A DNA stretch of 64,000 bases from JANSWP01 sp041941305 (GTDB taxonomy: Bacteria; Bacteroidota; Bacteroidia; Chitinophagales; Saprospiraceae), in assembly GCA_041941305.1 (NCBI GenBank), contig JBGTQJ010000040.1, positions 1-64,000 on the forward strand, read 5' to 3'. Below are positions 61,801-64,000 of the stretch, one piece after another. A program made the translations under genes and the position numbers. Positions within the stretch are counted from its first letter, which is position 1. Each line of letters begins with the position of its first letter. The notes below the pieces were generated by a model. It did not search any database and was not told the origin of the DNA. It saw nothing but the letters and a program-made list of their open reading frames with translations.

Positions 61801-64000
61801 TCAAATTGCATTAAAAGGAGGAGGGGTATTGCCTTTCGCCATTATTAATGTGACTGATGAAGCTGTAAATGATCCAAACGGGGAGCAGAAAAAAGAACTG
61901 GATTTTGGAGAGATGATTATCAAGGCAAAGAGTGAGGTCCAAAAATTAAATATCTGGAACAATGAAAGTGGCAGTCGTCCATTGACTGTCAATTTGCCTG
62001 ACCCCCTTCCAACCGGATTTATCGTAAAACTAAACGGAGACCCTGCAATTAAATCAGTTCAAATTGAACCTAAGGCTAAGGTGGAAGCTGAAATTCAATT
62101 CAAACCGGATAAAGTTGCTTCCTTTGAAGAAACCCTGAAATTGATATTGAAGGGGACAGACAAGGTCAAAAACTTCAACATCAAATTGTCGGGAGAAGGA
62201 AAAATGTCTGCTGGAATAAAAACTACGGAAGGCAAAAACTCCGCTTTGACAGACGCAATGCTGGATGCTTATGATTTTGGTGATTTTTCAATTGGCAATC
62301 CTAAAGAAACAGTTATTATAAAAGTATGGAATAAGGAAGGAGCTAACAGAGCTGATCTTATCACCACAATTCCTGAGGATATACCCGAAGGCTTTACCGC
62401 AAAATGGGAAGGAATTGTAGCTGACCAAACCACAATTCAAGCAGGTTCCAGTGCTAATTTAAAAGTCAGCTTCGATCCTAAAGAAGCCATAGCCTATGAG
62501 GGAAATCTAACATTGGTTCTTGAGAATATTGGTAACAAACCAGGAGAAAAAGTTATTGCTTTAAAAGGAAAAGGAGTTCAGCCAATTGCCTCGGTCAAAA
62601 TTACCTCTGGTAATGCAAGCGACTTCAACAATGCAGCTGTAAAAGAAGAACTGAGTTTTGGTGAAAAAGTAGCGGGAAAAGAAACCGGGAATAAGAATTT
62701 ACTTATCTGGAATACTGGCAATGCTGCGGCCAATGATTTGGTCATTACCTTGCCGGAAAACCCTACTGGTTTTATTCTTGATTCTGATAGGTTGCAGGAT
62801 GGGAAAGTGATCATCTCTCCTTCGGAATCGGCTACCCTGGAAGTGATTTTTAAACCTCTTAAAGCCAATGCTTATGATGTAAATGTTGAGCTCGCAATAG
62901 AGGGCGCAGTTAGTCTTGCTACCAAGGTCATCAATTTAAAAGGTACCAGCAAGAGGGCACCTTATGGTGGACAGCCAATCGCCTTACCTGGAATTGTCGA
63001 GGCGGAGAATTTTGATTATGGTGGGCCGGGCATTACCTACAAAGATTCAAATAAGCAAAATATCGGTAAAAAATATAGACCAGAAGAGGAAGTAGATCTA
63101 CAAGTATATTCCGATCAAAAGACTGTTGTTGGTTGGATAAAAGAAGGAGAGTGGTTGGAGTACACTGTAAACGTTGCCCAATCAGGAAGGTATCTTGTCG
63201 AATTTTTGGTTTCCTCAAACACTGATACAGGAGAATTCTACCTGGAATTAGAAGGAGAAAACCTGACAGGAACCATCCATGCCGGAAACACTGGAGCTTG
63301 GTCTAGCTATGCTCCAACTGTTGGATTTGTTGATTTACAGCCAGGAGAACAGGTATTGCGTTTGGTAGCTCAAAAAGTAGGCTTCAATATCGATAAATTT
63401 GAAGTGAAGCCATTGAACAATGTAGCTACAAATCAACCAGTAATCGCAAGTAGTATTTCTTCGGGAGGAAAGCCTGATAGAGTAGTCGATGGCAATGGAG
63501 ATGGGAATTGGAAATCCAATTCTGTAATGGCAACAGGTGACCAGCAAGGCTCCTGGGTGATGATAGACCTGGAAGGACAGTATGAAATTTTTGGAGTAGA
63601 GATTTATAATCGAACAGATTGTTGTAAGGAAAAACTTGATAATTATTATGTCCTAATTGATGATGAACAGTTTTCCTATTCGATGAATGTCAACGATCTC
63701 AATGCCAATTGGAAATCAGGTAAATTATCAGCCAATTTGGAAAATGACAGTTGGATTATTCCTGTTCCACAAGGTACAAAAGGGCGTTATGTTCGATTGC
63801 AATTGGCAGAAGATTACAAAGCGAATCTTAATCTTGCGGAAATAAAGGTTTATGGAAACCTCATTTCTTCTGGAACACCTGTCAGTTTTCATGCGTCAGT
63901 CAAATCGACTGGAGGTAATGCAAAAAATTTAAATGCAGCAGAAAAATCGACATTGACTTTTGGAGATACGGACAGGGGTGCTCAAAGCAATGAGAAGTCG
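28769..64000 (+). CDS. Giant secreted multi-domain surface protein (partial, runs off the window)
   Basis: An unbroken frame of at least 11,744 codons; the frame checked near 28.8, 41.0, 52.3, 60.2 and 64.0 kb is the same, and no stop ends it. The ATG at 28769 starts a signal peptide (RQLLLIFAIILLHQSLTAQ). Order: fibronectin/Ig-like part (about residues 165-284, similar in style to 'TANFOR' proteins of Bacteroidota); a long beta-rich region with Asp/Asn-rich linkers (about 1355-1411 and 1690-1750) and a Big_5-like unit (about 2371-2493); a divergent CBM6-like unit (3380-3535); a long array of ASH/Hydin-like Ig repeats with an IWN core (about 3550-10339); two CBM6; six more repeats; CBM6; F5/8C; and a further repeat at the end. 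Secretion route unknown because the C-terminus lies outside. Likely a glycan-binding surface fibre or adhesin. Confidence 0.95.
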   Translation, partial: MKRQLLLIFAIILLHQSLTAQQVFPVNVNGFTIPPRSLDLAVYSAERSQDLVFNLTLNDPVEPFRDVRLQLTFLSDNQEVYRTDPNYAFQPIRLHQFELVTIDGSAMAPYLKPEALTGASGFGMGSLLLPEGFNQVCIEVIDIKRNVPISKRYCISGIFQLNQPPQLLLPTCGEQMPLPDPQNILFNWTPMHIGSANSPNPVEYLFELIELLPGVADPNDGFDNALKIYETTVMTPSLLYSVAEPALEADKSYAWRVQARSVIHPTSLLFQNEGYSQVCTFTLFDEDEEGASSDTEEDERAIPQGCEVFSTDFGPVNSAGADPIPLVEGDIVKVGYFELEVLDATPSGDGVSGTGFIIVPMLKAKVQVNFTDLRVKGNMRAFAAGSIEAAAETEFYLDPSLLVPGNFQNVITDDYVGNLDSYFKNGQGQNKLLSQFDPADPKIVNMPLGMDKEENGEALPFIAVTGLRFTERNAFMTCVGYQQVSGAWMRFAGVDINITPLGVKSNSVLTLLDDVTAPVSDLFEMKIEGGTNGSGMSMDCGGFSDYNYDVTMLVSPQVMVKASDESQIEVGLKDAVSNPSSYLGEMDKFEDFVLPQMPGFVFSMKKGELDLKLDSKIDENDLGSMYQDSQDEEWQGLYLNDVSITLPPEYDFTGNGNQLTLDKGDLALSEQGAWGTFKKDNLVTLEDGELGNWRYSVDTMQLSIEGSETKNTLLSGRIAVPIIDEPFEYNSNLDIYNTSTKMEVKPQPGLKGLSMWGGEFEVNEFTKITAELKEINGKPRFFPYAQLNGKLSIDMDEDAFDNKLAGDKEEVNNKLKNLLGITEKPSFSIKDLPIVNLSIDPFASEPNRFLLESHGGEKDSVFIGGKAFELVGIKIEYVPETGDTSEQVGIKFFIREDIDLIEFDFWGMANPTGGFQFDRLEVKTEEVTCECIMDQFETGFDPRIRERRLERHYEKYYSPEALGLKPFDQNVSSLASANSIFKKDDILQKFINGELEGYKESVIEHIEENMMAGFIVENSTIENTNNDVVKTLILPWGDDIPIKQEIRDGKTVWVGQFHDGFERKIKGEGTDDLIINHEKYKIDVINNLDPLVVQSTSYKLPIDLTDKIPAITGFITTSTEEYFGSDDFKGDTKNVKLLLTKFEVEDAFIKASGKAASGQDKELKSQAAGDLSNLDADNWGVTTEFVLLVKVHDPSAASNEKYMHYVDRRTDRLTGDGMNLTDFHLFLDGDTDYPGQSSNNRLKFGGGDESVSASTQSFAKLDCFKFDGYQIQGQLIFPHGNGKIEAVPDPNNPDAKKDLVIGVTIEGKSLTNFMVNVTAAGKDQESIDIMVPGSEALTFSLGPDAKMVLDMSSTKNPGDEPDNPAAGGGNDDDDGNDTGNNDQNNNDQNDSTNTQENAEETAEEQEETDRFRKVMFGGDPNDKTWKGLYIENLVAKIDGFEKKEDGSKKGPVSIAVKQFAIGKTGVYAKILAKDVVDEKSESDMSGWRYTIDLVEAEIVGSKLDGASGSISIEGRVKVPFFKDSQFLTYTGSLSYVDKKPVADFSVGVKDLGIDLAVDGIGGLKLQLLEGTKIGFRYEKVAPPTTMGSGNQPPPITQKPSMQFVPYAYLSADASLLLGPPTKEQQAEGVPNPGFELEYSLLSVQGLKLNPSQEELDAGINDGAVGSIKESATEVYNDSKIIWGFWGFGSNSGAGGDDTAAADDQSSDTSNESTNTAPDPDPPTNTNTPPTNPPPGNTDSQDDGAPPKKKRSGLQGFPLSIASLEFNSAANGVRTLELGITLNLMKNKPGNNSTPSSGGGDAPKTSGLSATTVLGINFMYNQATGKITNKNLPDNTPPVQLKEIAISGQFGPVSVSGAMKEFVNDATYGSGFKAEVTCSFTGFQIEGLAQFGSVKKTEKNTAPLGTVFEDEEESTETTSDANAEPVAEATESEEDPGDFRYFFIDIAVTSKAGITIPAGPVPVTVHGGGGGFYYNMDMADLVGDPKVMTAFSGEPDDMDPGQTLSGTKYVPRLGVYGGKLGIKTSIVRPQVLILSGSVEMTMGTNTEGNFSFSKLKINMEGYILAKDILDPDDFHVAKATAELQMNFVDKKIEGVIGFSMAMELPPGAPMFTIATKRYDESQKTETDGPAECKFLIDFGEGKWYIKAGRPPRRVNGELIDERIGVEVNVLDWIKLNYKGYFQAGHQVDPLPLISDLVPNWQNKKVAGSARSSSLYEEGKGVAFGLGMFISPANYEFLAFYANLQAGIGFDINLRKYDKSFCPSIIENVGMNGWYMRGQAYAYVSGKIGMKYNLGFTKGQVDLLSAEVQAAVQANFVHPSVFKARLKVKVEVLNGLIKVNTNFKMVAGSDEDKECLKEAQSGSDVAGIKIIADATPADNADDVPIFTEPMVAFNMRPNKNMYFQAFDDITGESWENNYRIFVDTLILLDAAGKKVPFKRTDKELTIKLTPDRILKPNSKYQLICRVVWQKEDMNGTFKDVPDSEEEKIVNFTTGALPTEIDRRLLVSQAPGLNQRYWHEGYAIPRLNFKPGDWTSMFPASEEAVIDGKKTTVHFDYKVVLNETKGEEILNTHEFPITEYPGVSDIEVPVQEYINIGSKFRLPYITKKKKERRIVGIDGLDDIDLKPHAIYEIRILRIPVVPEVKLKKETVSVENITEEEEEYRGTGEDETAKSKDYKTTIEYNVSKLENAVNNQYSAFVKELYSYNFATSKYNSLHEKIADMTITHKRADYFRKDMGHPDEADLPSVGNESLFGVKDDYFLFYNSEEGFDKYDLTRIQLNMSKPSYSDLNYWPSGQLISGKMGVPVLINGVGKWHTVTNLLKYVSDLSLPEAAENYWNQSFVSDDEVTGAVGFSAGNQKSYRDYFKEVLKNPFESEDNWLSHFNLIDNELFELTEAEISSGTLSKSWSGRKLKDGTTTDDVFSNYTNFSLAYQDVLSRIFSHQGNYMRLMGDALWDKKSRSDSEVDFLLKNPIFSAFSFYFGDYWISQDRLVAATVDLVNGGGTFSLTDINTKQELWGSGSYSGRIQLNFPKLEKWSEMGQKIQNPQFYPQLQLTFSGGGLGSGPAQIAVTETQTTFDGTFSVDVQKTTKNNNTYWKIAPQAYPLDQDFNKLVIKQSGKVVAFLQDGALDLYNKQGGRIIVHNTHFPLPGEDIKEIFTDGNPEGFQAKDLFDESKSYELIYQVGNQEPKGKSFSSAGTYELTNNVSLPEREMYVRLNRGQGSNASKLYLQKIGSLNPIDVRVVLLFDAQDRVLYQANFATNKAVKIVYNDSGYEVQEVPFDPADGYLGQRTNEQVKAEIITDKGTLVVEFDKDFYASNYGKSVYQPVHENIGATSSNPYGYYEKGIPFDKPAISTTWSHKKDAAYRAVFNEELGHTLPRPGEYGASIIDAEAFNYGGNGIGYYESNRVDKGGESIRPWAKYADLHKKVNPLKTWEEQVHYGIIGDGLVLNISTNDRLCYTLNVKELGLYTATGMTYNMERFSPKHAEVNLNVIHNGVDLYSNTFAPSTLGKNVICIQPTEDIENLDYIKFDFRTQILTSYQPAYKTASYGNVTNYINFGAVAVNGEGEYLMAVRNKSDKTIVFPDDGLYFEETDGEFEIIEEPASSIGPGEKTFFKLKFSPTSFGVQLAKLKLGYHLAGSEQNIFYETYSIHGDCKPGDIEVYLVDRNYSLDKRDPWYKPIEELEKITFPTGPIDFGDIEISNKSAAKNLFFYNPTPVDIELKFQDDPSIEPRFDLPYENIYKITGHVLDFPGRKSNIKYPNNPSSVIIKGYSGRKMSFNFEPSEIGERKASITIKTNLEGEKSELEYQLVGKAVTDMVKVTNINSTIEESGTGLYRFGEVPIQVKPTGKLKVWNPEPIGGEPLTVVIPESSSGGFDNIGFVQEGTIARLESVVILPQQSATVSFRFSGDYLELGDDYRGYVKLISSKSGRTKESELLIKGSREHLPVIEVTTMVKDCIGCPSEREESVPQEMSMDYLSNFIEFNTHRFFNIKNIGHEESSLELYSDAIWLEGPDKNAFRLHSETNWETDIVERFVVHFNVKNQDPGFKKATVVIASEDYENPEYKVNVYGYYGYSPCLEISDDKEMLLMKRETTYDFGEVEVGESKEISIVIYNRDNEHNMIFIKPEDSNTNPLFILEGDTENQFHLVENETNYEKLAPGRRTSERNYIYFTPTGNDREVTAQVKYVWRSSQYENTLNWEETYEDIYYLRGTVSTKKKREKERLAQLALPGLMQVTNSGQEETNVIDFGSQVMGTPISQSLTITNIAKYDQGAITLTLPETMPEGFTATLDPANGHLLPKASATLNVTFNPLSASPYVTNLDIKIKGEIAPEPINYPINLTGFGEPSAFALAVTDVSVSESSGTELTTLSFDNNPVGTSIEKKVKIWNAGDEYSEDMGWIAKVTGGDFTIKPADGTVTDIKTPGEIAVTFNPSQLEDRTGTLTVYAGDFEKVIQLTGYGDRSEAILEVQHLVGSNATALPADIGFGESAVGAEVTQTLVISNLGDEFANTLNWTVTFEEEQTDFTLNSSEGSVENNDSEELIVSFIPTNLNERTATLLLSDGAGNDKKISLSGTGTRTAAAVAVTKMEAASETELLTADFIFEEEITVGEKTTQQLKIWNSGGPFANDMTWESRVVGNYSINPTSGTISGGEDPTEITVTFSPSRVGERKGYLTISSGDQKQVINMIGTGGHTAPDATLSQLPETGLEFNASPVGTKAKVKKFVISNEGDKHAGPLKWSIKKANSSNQDYSFSPKKGTLEYGDSRVITVTFNPTDMGARSGTLRILGGLEEKTINLSGEGTASAALLNVTNATVTAKTSTVLNQLEFGASPVGTPLPAKKIKIWNNGNQFAEQLSWTATVDGDFSISQSSGTATHLKPNEIEVTYSPTSLGDRQGTLTIKSEESTLEIDLTGEGSYTGNSMNVTAASENVKNGTSIGELDFESIPVGKTTDAQSIKIWNSGDAFAAPVDWTAEIEGPFAIDQSSGTLNGEKHKVVKITYGPNAIGDQEGTLILKATGLPDQRIVLTGQGDYNAPASIQFVGTKLWLEEDEVIPSDFNDWERIFHVRIKNSNNPFAQPLDWTAEVECETIDFRHAKNGKLEGGKDTYISAILYPENNKPGIHNAKLIISGAGITEEFDFSVTIAYGPASVNVTESSDESTSEEDNTEEDIADEINAPMLENLSPFPATGVGSPSEPKKVKIWNNGDNNAGPLNWSAETTGDFTITPSSGTVALGEHEEVEIICTPSDMGERTGRLTISGGIGNPKRINLVGLGTNSPSSLHATLTSQAITDDELVTLPTFDPVRVGEVSAQKQQIRVWNNGGTFAGDLNYTAEITGDFIIQDAQKSGSAKTNKYRVVTVQFAPTAIGTRTGTLVLTANGESHTINLEGTGENTFPVISVTEFESEEPFETQIKRVDMGETISGQSTGIYKVKIWNNGNQFTGDLNWRATMENGWFTLEGATEGVLTGTLSYQKPAELSFSAIPTVALGSYSRDLTFEDVDGNAETVVIRLTLQVKGTNLKVTADKSSLSGEPIASVPFGNAVVGETDNVPLLIWNDVPWTTEATLSWKAKTTGDFSVTQSSGKSKDAGSSPLNVSFTPNELGERTGTLTITGGGMKKVIPLTGNGTNTAPVLAVTGGSSSDWTDPTPTKLSYIPVTGQKYALSKDLKIWNTRTFSSNLNWNSEITGEFEVSPESGGVEAEQSGKTTVTFKPTGLGLKTGTLKIKQDNTEVEKEITLEGNFPASFQSTGDNNSLNFDRVLLNSPKSKALTISNDDDAGGSFSLVVRAPKDLPSEFTVSPEMLVIPAGESQDFTVTFTPNEIRDYNEDLVFTFEGLGATFTETVSLTGSGFMRPAISMTDGAAESPSGQTISSTVDIDLGTIMTNAGEQTFQYKLWNIGGEGCDDLVLTAPTAGNNNIEIKSITPTTVANGSAAIVEIEFTPSSQSEGLLEYSNTFSIGVEGLPDMEQINLTVTGSAQRPGDASYYQYLDEFDQLYIGQSSNIQEIEFENLAPENSAPLIVSMNIDEVTGFKVWWEASSSDEVTIQPQGAATLKVQFKPPLAEEEGSANYDENILLTIDDGGSGEKEEETINLKGSVVALAKGSITTTDTYWAKLDDKWVVPEFTDEQLVSHHDFGDLFVNGWWETGNQKARKAVQAFRIWNSAPEGGETLEFEFSLESDDSPFSIVDDELESWVGSQEADPQDYLEFSVLFDIPSQDPYYDNGDESSMGQEGVKTFQETLTIKKEDDNGDYTIPIGSIVLTADVQRYPIIVPTSEETTLVDIQSVEYSDWLEYDFEEVEMYDLNFGQLIVGVGEEVEKRMKIWNTAPVNSLTANVEIIIKEDDPLPPGFRLEWDGGVPITEIVQIPPQNFALLKVICDPTDETIASTIEKEKPEEDRYPYSFSSEISFNHNELKKFIYNDDNYIRVSFIEPGGFDISKRTWIENKYAYKPTQELEFSNGAVAGITLEYAENSNVDFFNFSSFPEYKKSVYLRNVHGDGNISVHLPDPSKMPEHFDVYFNEPTNELKSVEIENGDSIQIFIEFKPPVDQVEGNKNYEEELVFQLENAQQSTHTLTLKGSAQRPGELAILDAEGHILEQGLNFGKVTDDGVQKLTFKNTAPEGSLPIYFRLYENETYDHFYHYIKDLADIPNALKIPGDNLYQISLSPQEEFTTEIWFDPDYPEDLNEEEKRFDNIPLEVGVSWEYDSYSYSGGNRIYYYDSKDDEIETRTIYCSGIGLRPVTIGKITETNGTITKLWNSNPKLRKATISGKVLKGVDFEDVVFGENDEEQSQKFKIWNDSKWGAANLDFLLPDVTGFSYYDETGTEITENKLSIERWESAFLEVRFLPDPNTLEEGENERTFEIINQLSEDGSKEFRIAAKIQRPTAIAHITEGQESVIGSDLLEHFDFGTVEIEETEDNPAIFKIWNKGPEHCSILHLTLPEDPQGFQISSRHADEDGNIALSRNDFAEIEVRFIPTLSDDPYNLLEHYTNVPITFTGDLSPQFLVSGAVKRPQPELKITLGENSEFSSEGISKLDVGNIVFEDDTYTKTWKAKIWNIGHKDRSVLYLDHGVIGGEEHHTFLAGISLDENEYVKHQRLSDQANRRYYIVEPGDFIEVDITLEFNFLPFWNEVPEDYFRKEYDYFGTYELWHRVSENEIVTLLEIPYSGKGVRTDASARILLHKKGSSWKYIWEETKNIDFGTVEIGERDYAPELRKIRIENTGGFAAELLKINQPEDLVGFTLTPVHDNSLLCSGCEVFDWNVEGGSSGEFYIGFPQIPPEDINQNEVIYSNVRLSLTDNPDEDIFLSGKLVRPEAFLRITEGAESVITSNRVRNISFEDQTIGEPSGTPKVLKFWNRGGENAQLLKMTLPDNLNGCSVSSVDADENGLLSILPNAAATVLLSFDPEAPLNYEETESVYENVEIRFPYSTRYGIINLSGKGIRPSATAKVTEGKESVITNDPVTSITFDNVTLGEGSGEAHILKVWNDGAEARGLLEFNLPESPAGFTVSSKDANQEGVIIVEPDNFAEIEVKFSPELLSDPTQIDNKYINVPLNILGEGSDGVLLTGTGVRPEASSKITGGDLDEDINSVAITNVNFDNVLFGTENLPERSIRIWNVGSEQRGDLTLDMPKSPEGFVLSTEDANEKNQLVIEPDDYAEVVVQFNPALPEEITKNDRTYNNVALSFSDDGANDILLSGMGVRPSGEVLITEGATSTPSSERVADIDFETITIGEDSPGPRILKIWNIGVANRGTLELDLPTAPDGFSIASTDAVNNHLSILPNEPATIELGFAPQIPEDIEDDESDYDNVRLSFTGNAANDILLSGKYIRPDGSLKITEGAESTVDSDAVPTVDFGTITFGDEPAEPVLLKIWNVGSEGRGIVEVLLPVSPDGFTFSSPDVVNNTLSIEPGEPVELTVNFTPNEPFDPQDNESEYNLVFSPAEDESLDVTIKGVGKREEGTAHITMGAESTITSDAATTIEFTDPITLGSADLPSEIIKIWNTAAENGAYLEMELPTEISGFKIKSDGKEGQTVSIPPKASADIEVVFEPQNPQEPTENHAIYKDIKLSLTDDSSQDILLSGTGDRPAPVVYVTRGATSKINEPGIAKLNFDNPVTIGSKDLPIETVKIWNKSTDNAAYLEIDLPTDILNYKVTYKGEEGASLSIAPNESEDIEISFDPQAPEDPSLNEFVVDQDNLSLTADETLAIQLVGTGVRPKAEIYFTEGAESLITAKAATFLRFDDPVIIGTDKLPEKTIKVWNTAPATGQILEVSLPSSIPGFSFYSPQASNGVIQILPQTSADIVVTFDPEAPEDLTKNDKVYDESSLALTGDSEQNLPLLGTGLRGEAAIHVTEGSNSIIQDDALTNLVFEENVTLGSTDLPSKLIQVWNSGGEGSKLLSLTLPTDIKGFKFTSNGEEGATLSIPPNESEVIEVTFDPQPPDLATKNESIYDPTNSVLAIEGIQVGLTGTGIRPAATVHITEGETSGKEATVADVLNFGTGTVIGSSESDLPKKILKVWNTAPEGHAYLDLTLPVGIGGFIIKEKGGEAEASLSIAPGASADVEVTFNPEAPTEASEDTQVYNETTNQRLLSLTDDVAQNIQLMGTGVRAEPELFITEGATSTIESLAATELRFDEEVMIGSEKLPEKILKIWNKAPASGKLLQITLPTQIGGFDVKYGEEVGSTLSILPGEPKDVRVIFNPEAPEIAEKDKQIYNETENTRVFSLGESFSQKIPLYGTGVRAEAIAHVTLGENSSKDLTFTDKILFEGATTIGETKLQEHTLRIWNTAPVGSKLLKLTLPTGIGGFRIKHDGEEGASLSIKPGGSEDVTVVFDPETPEDPYTNGKVYNNSNDERILNLTGKKEQDIQLEGTGVRAWSICHITEGANSKKEASAVTKLNFGTGVIIEGSSPPNKILKIWNTVREEGAYLDITLPKDIGGFKVKHGEKEGVRLMIAPGDSKDVEVVFTPEVPTVSTDNDKIYNTEENPRFLKLIGKNHQSIQLIGTGVRSEAVAHITEGANSEKGSSAVVDLNFASEQVIGSKDLDSKTLRIWNKAPASGKLLNVNIPHDLGGFLVKHGEEEGANLSIAPGLSAEIQVFFDPEAPSDDRENTQVYNKDNIQRFLSLTGATDQGIPLIGTGVRPAAIVHATEGVNSGKEAKNVLALNFDKDVVIGSDDLQEKELRIWNLVPDDGAFLELNLPEDIGGFKVMHGTKKGASLEIAPQDSELIKIIFDPEPPSDIAENKKVYSQSENPRTLSLGEGSGNGIQMIGTGLRAEAIPYFTTESEPHEQTTATTQLDFGTGVIIGSGTLPSQKLRIWNIVPEHGEYLNLHLPTDIGGFKVKYHGAEGSSISVAPQDSVEIDILFDPEVPSDPTQNTQVYSQNNQDPAQSQNTRVLSLSGNTAQDISLIGTGQRAAAVLHITEGLNSAVTEDAVEELNYDVNTIIGSADLPKKVLRLWNKAPENGSYLTLTLPTEIGGFQVKHKEEEGKQISIPPKESEDVEVFFNPEIPANANDNTQVYSETENPKMLDFGGGEEQHIQLIGTGVRAAAIAHITEGENSGKDAAIPVQLDFGSNVIIGTPEAELPNKTLKIWNKAPQNGALLNISLPTNLKGFNITYNGEEGASFSIAPQQPAELIITFDPEAPADLTENTQVYSATKNSQQLDLIGDGKHLIQLIGTGVRASAVPHITEGSDIKLKTPDELKFGTEVIIGSKELPTKILTIWNKAPDHGELLDIELPTDLKGFKVMYKDKIGGSISIAPNKSENIELVFDPEVPADPLDNKKIYDGSENIQILSLTENTAQNILLSGTGVRAAAVAHFTEGENSAIGDGAAKELKFDSDVIIDSSEPPTKIVRIWNKAPTNGAYLELEVPDNLKGFEIRHKGIKNAKLSIAPKDKRDLEITFKPEVPIDPAKNTQVYNQDENPRILDLTGNNDKNIQLVGTGVRAAALAHITEGAGSTVNGDWPEELNFGSNFILGSEPKPSKILRIWNKAPTNGELLYLTLPTSHKGFKIKHKDTEGGDLVIPPGLPRDIEVVFDPEIPSDAFKNDVVYDKTTNPQVLSLTSDTNQDIPLIGTGVRAAAVAQITEGEDSTIDDFAVTRLDFGSDVIIRGDSMPSKTLRIWNKTSSSGEYLNLKLPASIGGFKVLYNGEEEASLSIAPNKSEDIQVEFNPEVPAKPDVNEFVYDETQNIRTLELTENEGQIIQLKGRGVRAMAEMAITDGEAENLDSLLADEITIDFGDLTTVAPAGKQTLKIWNTSIENGRLLSVVLPKDKEPYSTHWAKYQDNSLREITIAPQKSETLVLNFKPPLAEMYNDVPISLSLGGLNNISKKVVTLSGKGLRSPFGGNAHSIPGTVEAEDYDVGGPSITFRDKTVDNAGGKYREDDVDIRLKGGNRVVDEMENGEWLEYTVNVTEAGTYAAKVRYSAGSAGGKIELKGNKGQKLGIINLEDTGGLNEFNNRSKNIELEAGEQILRLVVVEGGFTLDYVEFSNALQKPFSGQPIVIPGNMVQAEDFDKGGEGIAYKDNTVKNHGGSYRKEEEVDISKFGDVLALSNIEDGEWVEYTVSVKNTSKYIAELWVASDAGGGKFYIEKGGEALAQSINVGKTGGLKEFERKVSKRISLEEGIHVLRIVAEKGGFNLDRFRVKTVPLAEIKATASNVNSNNYLSAKEEQTLSFGEVLISEKTPPSKKILIWNSAEEGSDFMRVQLPSEIPTGYIVDLDKDNKVLQPGEFATLSVAFDPSEPLAYNNKKLNLEVTGAANPVYTIKLNGKGILPDAKIKVTAATDTKEGSDKNEINFTKTILKDTSEAMTLCIWNTKPAGKVLGVEIPEQFPASFIAKFKDSPDPKKVEIPGDEYAMLEVEFNPKDVQLFDKTVQLSLTGAGNTTVQDIRLKGEAILPGEIHATLGEDSKLNDQAVSDLDFGDLIQGTKERILSLKVWNKKGNRAALQVILPDPSTLPAEFSANWSSGGTSLRRTIQPGDFVLLDVIFKPSGTESYTGVLDLGLKKAGKEILHQIALKGGGVLPFAIINVTDEAVNDPNGEQKKELDFGEMIIKAKSEVQKLNIWNNESGSRPLTVNLPDPLPTGFIVKLNGDPAIKSVQIEPKAKVEAEIQFKPDKVASFEETLKLILKGTDKVKNFNIKLSGEGKMSAGIKTTEGKNSALTDAMLDAYDFGDFSIGNPKETVIIKVWNKEGANRADLITTIPEDIPEGFTAKWEGIVADQTTIQAGSSANLKVSFDPKEAIAYEGNLTLVLENIGNKPGEKVIALKGKGVQPIASVKITSGNASDFNNAAVKEELSFGEKVAGKETGNKNLLIWNTGNAAANDLVITLPENPTGFILDSDRLQDGKVIISPSESATLEVIFKPLKANAYDVNVELAIEGAVSLATKVINLKGTSKRAPYGGQPIALPGIVEAENFDYGGPGITYKDSNKQNIGKKYRPEEEVDLQVYSDQKTVVGWIKEGEWLEYTVNVAQSGRYLVEFLVSSNTDTGEFYLELEGENLTGTIHAGNTGAWSSYAPTVGFVDLQPGEQVLRLVAQKVGFNIDKFEVKPLNNVATNQPVIASSISSGGKPDRVVDGNGDGNWKSNSVMATGDQQGSWVMIDLEGQYEIFGVEIYNRTDCCKEKLDNYYVLIDDEQFSYSMNVNDLNANWKSGKLSANLENDSWIIPVPQGTKGRYVRLQLAEDYKANLNLAEIKVYGNLISSGTPVSFHASVKSTGGNAKNLNAAEKSTLTFGDTDRGAQSNEKS
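29262..29620 (+). other. Fibronectin/Ig-like N-terminal domain of the giant protein
   Basis: About residues 165-284. A strand with FNWTPMH follows LLLPTCGEQMPLPDPQNI, and a closing KSYAWRVQARSV matches the Fn3-type 'Y-x-W-R-V-x-A' strand. Similar N-terminal sequences occur in large Bacteroidota proteins annotated with a TANFOR domain; I could not confirm this by a search. Confidence 0.5.
38905..39370 (+). other. Divergent CBM6-like module of the giant protein
   Basis: About residues 3380-3535. IDAEAFNYGGNGIGYYES and a following KGGESIRPW match the CBM6 start (EAE-F-D-GG-G-Y-D....GG-YR). Later VLNISTNDRLCYTLNVKELG replaces the usual GEWLEYTVNV, and LDYIKFDF closes it. Key ligand residues are changed, so binding ability is uncertain. 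Confidence 0.5.
39415..59782 (+). repeat. Main array of ASH/Hydin-like Ig repeats in the giant gene
   Basis: Each unit starts with a strand like L-x-F-G/D....V-G, then K-x-(I/V)-W-N-x-(G/A), a hydrophobic strand with LPxxxxGF, F/FxPxxP and ends (L)xGxG(V/T)R. I count about 39 units with the WN core between about 41920 and 59519, plus several degenerate ones before and among them. Spacing of the core is 343-361 nt in one part (43.3-45.4 kb) and 384-422 nt in the later part (52.4-59.5 kb). The fold is that of 'choice-of-anchor D'/ASH Ig-like domains. Confidence 0.85.
59783..60232 (+). other. CBM6 carbohydrate-binding module 1
   Basis: About residues 10339-10489. SPFGGNAHSIPGTVEAEDYD at the start, GGKYREDDVDI, GEWLEYTVNV and LRLVVVEGGFTLDYVEF at the end: the full CBM6 pattern, including the conserved acidic EAE calcium-site residues. 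Expected to bind a polysaccharide such as a beta-glucan or xylan; the exact ligand cannot be read from sequence. Confidence 0.85.
60242..60702 (+). other. CBM6 carbohydrate-binding module 2
   Basis: About residues 10492-10645, directly after the first. KPFSGQPIVIPGNMVQAEDF, GGEGIAYKDNTVKNHGGSYR, GEWVEYTVSV and LRIVAEKGGFNLDRFRV show a complete CBM6. Confidence 0.85.
60703..62956 (+). repeat. Second array of ASH-like repeats (six units)
   Basis: Six units with the WN core near 60834, 61199, 61574, 61950, 62325 and 62703, spaced 365-378 nt, shorter than those just before the CBM6 pair. They begin with TLSFGEV or an equivalent and end with LKGxG. Confidence 0.85.
62957..63413 (+). other. CBM6 carbohydrate-binding module 3
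   Basis: About residues 11397-11549. APYGGQPIALPGIVEAENFD, GGPGITYKDSN, YRPEEEVDL, GEWLEYTVNV and LRLVAQKVGFNIDKFEV: a complete CBM6 in the same position relative to the preceding repeat array as module 1. Confidence 0.85.
63419..63862 (+). other. F5/8 type C (discoidin, CBM32-like) module
   Basis: About residues 11551-11698. NVATNQPVIASS, a VVDGNGDGNWKS loop, GSWVMIDLEGQYEIFGVEIY with NRTDCC, and GRYVRLQLAEDY ... LNLAEIKVYG match the galactose-binding-like F5/8C fold. Often binds galactose/GalNAc or acidic glycans. Confidence 0.85.
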